Shown one piece after another: positions 59,031-64,000 of a DNA stretch of 64,000 nt. How positions within the stretch are numbered: position 1 is the first letter of the stretch; each line of letters opens with the position of its first letter. The translations under genes and the position numbers were made by a program. The notes beneath the pieces are model-generated. The model made no database searches. It was not told where the DNA came from and saw only the letters and a list, made by a program, of their open reading frames with translations. Source of the stretch: Actinomadura graeca (GTDB lineage: Bacteria > Actinomycetota > Actinomycetes > Streptosporangiales > Streptosporangiaceae); contig NZ_CP059572.1 of NCBI RefSeq assembly GCF_019175365.1, forward strand, positions 930,001 through 994,000, read 5' to 3'.

Positions 59031-59380
59031 GGCTTGCTCCCCGGTGGTCGTCGGGCACGCCCGCCCCGGGCGATCTCGGTCGCCAGGGCGTCCAGGTGCG
59101 GGGTCCAGTACCGCCGGAAGCGGTCGAGCCAGGCGTCGGCCTCCCGCAGCGGCGCGGCGTTCACCGCGTAGAGGCGGCGGGTGCCCTCCGCCCGCACGAC
59201 GGCGAAGCCGGTGTCGCGCAGCACCCGGAGGTGCTGCGACACGGCGGGCTGCGAGATGCCGAACTCCTCCTGGACGACGGCCGACACCTCACCGGAGGCC
59301 CGCTCGCCGTCCGCGAGCAGCTCCAGGATCCGGCGCCGTACCGGGTCGCCCAGCACATCGAAGGCGTGCACACCCGACAA
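59027..59380 (-). CDS. ArsR-family regulator
   Basis: 117-aa winged-helix repressor. VHAFDVLGDPVRRRILELLA, ERASGEVSAVVQEEFGISQP and AVSQHLRVLRDTGFAVVRAE cover the whole HTH; GTRRLYAVNAAPLREADAWL is the C-terminal helix of the SRPBCC-linked subfamily. No metal-binding Cys motif is present, so a non-metal signal is likely. A TTG start at 59380 follows TGAGG; a GTG three codons in is an alternative. A palindrome lies 14 bp upstream. Confidence 0.9.
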   Translation of the reverse strand: MSGVHAFDVLGDPVRRRILELLADGERASGEVSAVVQEEFGISQPAVSQHLRVLRDTGFAVVRAEGTRRLYAVNAAPLREADAWLDRFRRYWTPHLDALATEIARGGRARRPPGSKP

Positions 59381-59393
59381 GATACAGCCTCAG

Positions 59394-59403
59394 CTTATAT
59401 AAG
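59394..59403. promoter_or_regulatory. ArsR candidate operator
   Basis: CTTATATAAG is a perfect 10-bp palindrome 14 bp upstream of the ArsR start in a rare AT-rich patch, overlapping the expected -10 region. It is short but well placed for autorepression of the ArsR/SRPBCC pair. Confidence 0.45.
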
Positions 59404-59420
59404 TCACGCGTTAGGAAACG

Positions 59421-60020
59421 TCACCGGCCGCCGCCGGCGAGGAGCTCCTCGAAGGGGACGGGGTCGTCGTAGGGGTCCTGCGCCGCCGCGGCGGGACGGG
59501 CCTCGACGAGGGCCGCCAGCTCCGCCCCGGCGCGGGCGACGCGCTCGGCGAGGCCGCCTCCCGCGCCGCCCCAGTCCTCGGACGCCGCGTACACGGCGGT
59601 CGGGACCGCGGTGGCGCGCAGGTAGGCGAACAGCGGCCGCATCGCGTAGTCGATGGCCAGGGAGTGCCGCGCGGTGCCGCCCGTCGCGCCGAGCAGCACC
59701 GGCGTCCCCTCCAGCGCACCGGGTTCGACGACGTCGAAGAACGTCTTGAACAGGCCGCTGTAGGAGGCGTTGAAGACGGGCGTCACCGCGATGAGCCCGT
59801 CGGCGTCCGCCACGGCGTCCAGGGCGGCCCGGAGCGCGCCGGACGCGAATCCGGTGAGCGCCGCGTCCACCATCGCGTGGGCGTGGTCGCGCAGCTCGAC
59901 CGTCTCGACGGCGGTGCCCGGGCGCAGGGCATCGGACGCCGCCGCGGCGAGCCGGTCGGTGAGAAGGCGCGTGGACGAGGGCTGTCCCAGCCCGGCGGAG
60001 ACGACGACCAGCCCGCTCAT
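59421..60020 (-). CDS. NAD(P)H-dependent FMN reductase
   Basis: 199-aa flavodoxin-like reductase of the MsuE/SsuE/CE1759 type. LVVVSAGLGQPSSTRLLTDR is the FMN phosphate loop; GLIAVTPVFNASYSGLFKTF and VLLGATGGTARHSLAIDYAM are the second and third family blocks. It supplies reduced FMN to the flavin-dependent monooxygenase encoded just upstream; the start overlaps that gene's stop (ATGA), so subunits are made together. Confidence 0.93.
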   Translation of the reverse strand: MSGLVVVSAGLGQPSSTRLLTDRLAAAASDALRPGTAVETVELRDHAHAMVDAALTGFASGALRAALDAVADADGLIAVTPVFNASYSGLFKTFFDVVEPGALEGTPVLLGATGGTARHSLAIDYAMRPLFAYLRATAVPTAVYAASEDWGGAGGGLAERVARAGAELAALVEARPAAAAQDPYDDPVPFEELLAGGGR

Positions 60021-61099
60021 CGGACGGCCCCCGCGGTCACGCGGGAGGCGTGCGTGGGTGCGGTCGCCGGGACGTGCGCCGGGCGCAGCGACGCGAACTC
60101 CTCGCGCAAGACCGGGACGACCTCCTCCCCCAGCAGGTCGATCTGCTCCAGGACGGTCTTCAGCGGCAGCCCCGCGTGGTCCATCAGGAACAGCTGGCGC
60201 TGGTAGTCGCCGAAGTGGTCCCGGAACGTCAGCGTCTTCTCGATCACCTGCTGAGGGCTGCCGACCGTGAGGGGCGTCTCGGCGGTGAACTCCTCCAGCG
60301 ACGGCCCGTGCCCGTACACCGGGGCGTTGTCGAAGTATGGCCGGAACTCCCGGACGGCGTCCTGCGAGTTCCGGCGCATGAACACCTGCCCGCCGAGCCC
60401 GACGATCGCCTGGTCGGCCGCGCCGTGCCCGTAGTGCTCGTAGCGGCGCCGGTACAGCCCGATGAGACGCTGGAAGTGCTCCTTGGGCCAGAAGATGTGG
60501 TTGGCGAAGAAGCCGTCGCCGTAGTAGGCGGCCTGTTCCGCGATCTCGGGGCTGCGGATGGAGCCGTGCCAGACGAACGGCGGCACGCCGTCCAGCGGGC
60601 GCGGCGTCGAGGTGAACGACTGGAGCGGCGTGCGGTGCTCGCCCTCCCAGTCGACGGCCTCCTCGCGCCAGAGCCGGTGCAGCAGGTGGTAGTTCTCGAT
60701 GGCGAGCGGGATGCCGTCGCGGATGTCCTTGCCGAACCACGGGTAGACGGGGCCGGTGTTGCCGCGGCCCATCATCAGGTCCACCCGGCCGCCCGCCAGG
60801 TGCTGGAGCATCGCGAAGTCCTCGGCGATCTTCACCGGGTCGTTGGTGGTGATCAGCGTGGTCGCGGTGGACAGGATCAGCCGCTCGGTGCGCGCGGCGA
60901 TGTAGCCGAGCATCGTCGTCGGCGAGGACGGGACGAACGGCGGGTTGTGGTGCTCGCCGGTGGCGAACACGTCCAGGCCCGCCCGCTCGGCGTGCTCGGC
61001 GATGGTGACCATCGCCCTGATGCGCTCGGCCTCGGAGGGGGTACGGCCGGTCGTCGGGTCCGGGGTGACGTCGCCGACCGAGAAGATCCCGAACTGCAT
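60017..61099 (-). CDS. LLM-class flavin-dependent monooxygenase
   Basis: 360-aa luciferase-like TIM-barrel enzyme. MQFGIFSVGDVTPDPTTGRT starts it. HAERAGLDVFATGEHHNPPF, RVDLMMGRGNTGPVYPWFG and PFVWHGSIRSPEIAEQAAYY are typical of the CE1758-type subfamily, whose members pair with a CE1759-type FMN reductase, as here. The likely reaction is oxygenation of an organic or sulfonated substrate with FMNH2. The ATG has GGAGG 5 bases upstream; a TTG 12 bases earlier is not needed. An imperfect palindrome lies just upstream. Confidence 0.94.
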   Translation of the reverse strand: MQFGIFSVGDVTPDPTTGRTPSEAERIRAMVTIAEHAERAGLDVFATGEHHNPPFVPSSPTTMLGYIAARTERLILSTATTLITTNDPVKIAEDFAMLQHLAGGRVDLMMGRGNTGPVYPWFGKDIRDGIPLAIENYHLLHRLWREEAVDWEGEHRTPLQSFTSTPRPLDGVPPFVWHGSIRSPEIAEQAAYYGDGFFANHIFWPKEHFQRLIGLYRRRYEHYGHGAADQAIVGLGGQVFMRRNSQDAVREFRPYFDNAPVYGHGPSLEEFTAETPLTVGSPQQVIEKTLTFRDHFGDYQRQLFLMDHAGLPLKTVLEQIDLLGEEVVPVLREEFASLRPAHVPATAPTHASRVTAGAVR

Positions 61100-61112
61100 G
61101 CCGTCCTCCAAG

Positions 61113-61130
61113 TAGTAGAACTTTCAACTA
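61113..61130. promoter_or_regulatory. Imperfect palindrome before the LLM gene
   Basis: TAGTAGAACTTTCAACTA is an 18-bp dyad with 7 of 9 paired positions, 14 bp upstream of the monooxygenase start and in an AT-rich stretch. The size and position fit a MarR/HxlR-type operator. No such regulator is adjacent; the MerR gene 50 bp away is transcribed in the same direction and has its own site. Confidence 0.4.
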
Positions 61131-61180
61131 TTGTACCGGAACGGCGCCGGGGCCCCGGGTATTCCGGGGGGCGGGAGGGC

Positions 61181-62104
61181 TCAGCCGACCGTCCGGGCGA
61201 GGGAGTCGACCAGCCAGATGTGCGCCGTGCCGCCCGTGACCGTCTCCCCCGTGACCGCGCCGAACAGGTCCCAGTACCGGCGCATCCGGGGGTCCCCGTC
61301 GACCACGGCACCGGCCAGCAGCGTCCGCCGGAACTCCGGGGTGTCCCGCTCGTCGCGGCCGGAGGCGTGCGCGCCGACGTACAGGTCCAGCGCGGGGCCG
61401 GGTCCCGGCTCCTCCCCCGCGGCCACGCTCGGCAGCGCCAGCCGGATCGCCTCGCTCATCCCGTTCAGCAGCGTCCGCTCGTCGCGGACCCGCTCGGCGT
61501 TCACCCGCCCCCGCGCCATCAGCCTCCGCACCAGCGACTCGTCCCCGACCAGCACGACCATCTCGGCGTAGGCGAGCACCTGGCCGGGCGTCGGGTCGGC
61601 GGGCGGCGGCGGGACGCTCATGTCCACGAACGAGAACTCGATCTCCGGCGGCACCGGAGCGAGCACCAGCCGCCGCCAGAAGGCCGCGAGGACGTCGCGC
61701 GCCGCGGGCCCGTCCTCGACCGCGGCGAGCAGCTCCAGCCGCGCCGCCCGCTCGGCCGGGCCCGCGTCCTCGACCGCGCGGAGCGCCGCGCGCCGCCAGG
61801 CCAGCGTGGCCAGCTCCACGTCGAGAGCGGCCCGCTCCGCCGCCGCGGCCTCGCCGACCGAGCGCTCGCCGCGCAGGACCGCGGCGATGGCGGGCAGGCC
61901 GAGGCCCAGCCCGCGCAGCCGCCGGACGAGCCTCAGCCGCTCCACCGCCGGAGCGCCGAAACGGCGGTGCCCGCCCGCGCTGCGCTCCGGTTCGAGGATG
62001 CCCTCGTCACAGTAGAAGCGGATCGTCCGGACGGGCACACCGGTCAGCGCGGCCAGGTCGCCGATCCCGAGTGCCGTGGCGGTTGTGGCGTGCGTCACAG
62101 TCAC
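61181..62104 (-). CDS. MerR-family regulator with large C-terminal domain
   Basis: About 307 aa. The N-terminal HTH reads GIGDLAALTGVPVRTIRFYC then DEGILEPERSAGGHRRFGAP; a dimerisation helix follows. The C-terminal ~200 residues (EIEFSFVDMSVPPPPADPTP, YAEMVVLVGDESLVRRLMAR) form a ligand domain unlike the short metal-sensing MerRs, so a small organic effector is likely. The start is the GTG at 62104, 5 bases after GGAGG; a GTG at 62116 falls inside the operator dyad and is rejected. It is divergent from the maleylpyruvate-isomerase-family gene, whose promoter it probably controls. Confidence 0.9.
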   Translation of the reverse strand: MTVTHATTATALGIGDLAALTGVPVRTIRFYCDEGILEPERSAGGHRRFGAPAVERLRLVRRLRGLGLGLPAIAAVLRGERSVGEAAAAERAALDVELATLAWRRAALRAVEDAGPAERAARLELLAAVEDGPAARDVLAAFWRRLVLAPVPPEIEFSFVDMSVPPPPADPTPGQVLAYAEMVVLVGDESLVRRLMARGRVNAERVRDERTLLNGMSEAIRLALPSVAAGEEPGPGPALDLYVGAHASGRDERDTPEFRRTLLAGAVVDGDPRMRRYWDLFGAVTGETVTGGTAHIWLVDSLARTVG

Positions 62105-62135
62105 TTGAACCTCCACCCGGGTGGAGCTCCTACGT
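62105..62135 (+). promoter_or_regulatory. MerR-type promoter with 19-bp spacer and dyad
   Basis: TTGAAC (-35, 62105-62110) and CTACGT (-10-like, 62130-62135) are 19 bp apart, and the spacer holds the perfect dyad CTCCACCCGGGTGGAG (62111-62126). Over-long spacers with a central dyad are the hallmark of MerR-activated promoters. Transcription would proceed rightward into the gene at 62167. Confidence 0.8.
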
Positions 62136-62166
62136 TACGGGGGCACCCGCGAGAGAGGACACGGAC

Positions 62167-62931
62167 ATGAGCACACCGGACATCCCACGCCTGGCCGAGG
62201 GGCTCCGCGAGCACACCGCCGCGATGGCGGCCGCCGTCGCGGGACGGGACCCGGCCGCCCCCGTCCCGACCTGCCCGGAGTGGCGGCTGCGGGACCTGGT
62301 CGGGCACGTCGGGCAGGCCCACCGCTGGGCCGCGGGACTCGTGCTGACGGGCGAGGCGGCCCCCACCCCGGACCCGGCCCACGCCGACCCCGGCCCGGTC
62401 GGGGACTGGCCCGGCTGGCTGCGCGGGGGCGCCGACGACCTCGCCGCCGCCGTCGAGAAGAGGGGGCCCGAGACCGTGGTGCGCGGCCCCATCGGCCCGC
62501 TCCCGGCGGCGTTCTGGCTGCGGCGGATGCTGCACGACACGTCCGTCCACCACGCGGACGCCGCGCTCGCGGTGGGCGTCCCGTTCGCCATCGCGCCCGA
62601 CCTGGCGGCGGACGCGATCAGCGAGGGCCTGGAGCTGATGACCTCGCCCCACGCCGTGAAGATCAAGCCTGGTCTCGCCGCCCTGCGGGGGCGCGGCGAG
62701 ACCCTGTACCTGCGCGCGGACGACGTGGAGGGGCCGGGCTGGCTCCTCACGCGCGAGCCGGACGGGCCGAGGTGCGAGCGCTCCGACGGCGAGGCGGCGG
62801 TCTCGGCCTGCGCGCCCGCCCGGGACCTGCTGCTGATGCTCACGCGCCGCTTGTCCCCCGAGGACGCCGGCGCCGTGATCACCGGCGAGCGCGCCGTCCT
62901 GGACCACTGGCTGGCCAACACCGCCTTCTGA
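62167..62931 (+). CDS. Maleylpyruvate isomerase-family (mycothiol-type) protein
   Basis: 254-aa DinB-fold protein. The N-terminal helical bundle carries the metal/thiol site: VPTCPEWRLRDLVGHVGQAH with two His, and MLHDTSVHHADAALAVGVPF with the third. The C-terminal SCP2-like domain (LYLRADDVEGPGWLLTREPD, SACAPARDLLLMLTRR) completes the maleylpyruvate-isomerase arrangement. Family members transfer or isomerise with mycothiol, often in detoxification. GAGAGGA precedes the ATG. It is expressed from the MerR-type promoter upstream, so induction by a toxic organic compound is a fair inference. Confidence 0.9.
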   Translation: MSTPDIPRLAEGLREHTAAMAAAVAGRDPAAPVPTCPEWRLRDLVGHVGQAHRWAAGLVLTGEAAPTPDPAHADPGPVGDWPGWLRGGADDLAAAVEKRGPETVVRGPIGPLPAAFWLRRMLHDTSVHHADAALAVGVPFAIAPDLAADAISEGLELMTSPHAVKIKPGLAALRGRGETLYLRADDVEGPGWLLTREPDGPRCERSDGEAAVSACAPARDLLLMLTRRLSPEDAGAVITGERAVLDHWLANTAF

Positions 62932-62988
62932 CGCCGTCTCCCCACCGGGATCCCGATCCGGCCGGGACGTGCGGCTAGGGTCGGGATC

Positions 62989-63513
62989 ATGGTGACGCCC
63001 GTGGAGCCCCCGCCCGAACCGCCCGGTACGCTGACCGATCCGCGCGAGCTGCTCGCCGGGTACCTCGACTTCTACCGCGACGCGCTGCTGCGCAAGCTGG
63101 ACGGCATGTCCGAGGCGGCGCTGCGTGACGGCCCGCTCCCGTCCGGGTGGACGCCGCTGGAGCTGTTCAAGCACCTCACCTACGTCGAGATCAGGTGGCT
63201 GCAGTGGGGTTTCGCGGCCGAGGAGGTCCCCGAGCCGTGGGGCGACCGGGGCCCGGACGACCGCTGGCACGTCGGCGCGGAGGAGACGCTCGACGACCTC
63301 AAAGCCGCGTTCCTGCGCACCTGCGAGCGGTCCCGCCGGATCGTCGCGGAGGCGCCGCTCGACGGCTTCGCGGCTCCGGGCGGGCGTTTCGGGGACGCCG
63401 GGGAGACGCCGTCGCTGATCTGGATCCTGTTCCACCTTCTCCAGGAGTACGCGCGGCACCTGGGCCACCTCGACGTCGTACGGGAACTGTCGGACGGCCA
63501 GGTCGGCGAGTAG
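62989..63513 (+). CDS. DinB-family (DUF664-like) protein
   Basis: 174-aa four-helix DinB-like protein. LLAGYLDFYRDALLRKLDGM, PLELFKHLTYVEIRWLQWGF and LIWILFHLLQEYARHLGHLD supply the three His expected for the metal site (HLTYVE, HLLQEYARHLGH). The group includes mycothiol-, bacillithiol-dependent transferases and many uncharacterised proteins. It lies 57 bp after the previous gene on the same strand and may share its MerR promoter. Confidence 0.92.
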   Translation: MVTPVEPPPEPPGTLTDPRELLAGYLDFYRDALLRKLDGMSEAALRDGPLPSGWTPLELFKHLTYVEIRWLQWGFAAEEVPEPWGDRGPDDRWHVGAEETLDDLKAAFLRTCERSRRIVAEAPLDGFAAPGGRFGDAGETPSLIWILFHLLQEYARHLGHLDVVRELSDGQVGE

Positions 63514-63555
63514 CCCGCCCACCACCCGGGCGCGACGCCGCGCGCCCGGGCACGC

Positions 63556-64000
63556 TCACGTGGGCGAGCGGCCGGGCGAGCGCCTCGGGGCCGGGATCGC
63601 GGTGAACCAGGCGGCGATCTGGGCGCGCGAGGCGAAGCCGAGCTTGGCCAGGATGTGCTCCAGATGGGAGTCGACGGTGCGCTTGGCGATGACGAGGCGC
63701 TCGGCGATCTGACGGTTGGTGAGGCCCTCGGCGACCAGCGCCGCGATCTCGTTCTCCCGCGGGGTCAGGGCCGCCTGCCCGGCCGTCCCGCCGCGCGGCG
63801 GCTCCCGGGGCGGCGGGGGCGGCGGGCCCTCGCCGAGCGCCTCCGCGACCGCCGTCTCCATGTCGAGCCCGGCCCCGGCTTCGAGGGTGGCCTGGAACAG
63901 CGCGTCGCCGAGGACCAGGTGGGCCTGCTGCTCGTAGACCTCGCGCAGCAGGGCGTGCTGCGGGCCGAACATGGACGTGCCGGTGTAGTCGCGCGCCCAG
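63556..64000 (-). CDS. LuxR-family regulator, C-terminal part (truncated by window edge)
   Basis: The gene enters from the right edge; the last ~148 residues are present. A helical stretch (QHALLREVYEQQAHLVLGDA) precedes a Pro-rich linker and a C-terminal LuxR HTH: LTPRENEIAALVAEGLTNRQ then IAERLVIAKRTVDSHLEHIL and AKLGFASRAQIAAW. The linker and preceding helices look like the end of a large ATP-binding LuxR (LAL/MalT-like) protein. The N-terminal part is not in the window. Confidence 0.9.
   Translation of the reverse strand, partial: WARDYTGTSMFGPQHALLREVYEQQAHLVLGDALFQATLEAGAGLDMETAVAEALGEGPPPPPPREPPRGGTAGQAALTPRENEIAALVAEGLTNRQIAERLVIAKRTVDSHLEHILAKLGFASRAQIAAWFTAIPAPRRSPGRSPT

Noticed and set aside
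1..64000. CRISPR arrays, tRNA, rRNA, transposases
   Set aside because: No regularly spaced repeats, cloverleaf sequences, rRNA motifs or transposase motifs were found by eye; a tRNA or covariance-model scan was not possible.

Overview
The window is GC-rich (low-to-mid 70s %) actinobacterial chromosome. A Streptosporangiales / Thermomonosporaceae-type (Actinomadura-like) organism is the best guess, from a conservon with a nitrate-sensing sensor, a DUF574 methyltransferase, DUF4360 proteins, a maleylpyruvate-isomerase-family (mycothiol-type) enzyme, an F420-type oxidoreductase and heavy GTG start usage. I saw no rRNA, tRNA, CRISPR array, integrase, transposase or phage gene. About 57 protein genes are supported, most packed in operons with ATGA/GTGA overlaps.

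Layout. (1) 1-6.4 kb, minus: sugar operon DeoR regulator - GH4 glycosidase - PfkB kinase - ABC binding protein - two permeases, with no ATPase gene and a 45-bp tandem hairpin repeat inside. (2) 6.6-8.0 kb: secreted phosphodiester glycosidase-family protein. (3) 8.1-15.7 kb, minus: tightly coupled six-gene operon of an acyl/aryl-adenylating ligase, a FOXRED2-like FAD oxidoreductase, an FMN 2-hydroxy-acid oxidase, an atypical membrane-anchored P450, a CPA2-type antiporter and an OmpR-type response regulator without a kinase. A sulfotransferase lies divergently at 15.86 kb. An 11-bp-period direct repeat in the divergent promoter is a candidate site for the operon's own regulator. This is the best candidate for an undescribed system. 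(4) 16.7-23.4 kb: polA, a SpoIIE-type phosphatase plus DUF574 methyltransferase, and a secreted M28 aminopeptidase. (5) 23.7-27.6 kb: cvnABCD conservon. (6) 27.5-31 kb: TetR/acyl-CoA dehydrogenase pair and two tandem secreted DUF4360 paralogues.

(7) 31.4-37 kb: incomplete electron-transfer modules, namely a formate-dehydrogenase-type Fe-S subunit and an NrfD anchor without a catalytic subunit, then a stand-alone QcrB-like cytochrome b without QcrA/QcrC. (8) 37-43.5 kb: TetR, Crp/Fnr and AraC regulators, a Tat-exported intradiol dioxygenase, a DUF2637 membrane protein and a secreted TIM-barrel-like protein. (9) 43.6-56.1 kb: corrin-ring cobalamin biosynthesis (cobL, cobM, cbiD, cobK, cobIJ, cobH, cobG, and cobN behind a cobalamin riboswitch). 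It mixes oxygen-dependent-route genes (cobG, cobN) with cbiD. (10) 56-64 kb: orphan hypF, an ArsR/SRPBCC pair, a two-gene flavin monooxygenase system, a MerR regulator with a textbook 19-bp-spacer promoter driving a divergent thiol-transferase-like gene, a DinB protein, and the 3' end of a LuxR regulator cut by the window edge.

All functions are read from protein motifs and context; no database search was possible. Operators and terminators are proposed from symmetry alone unless stated.
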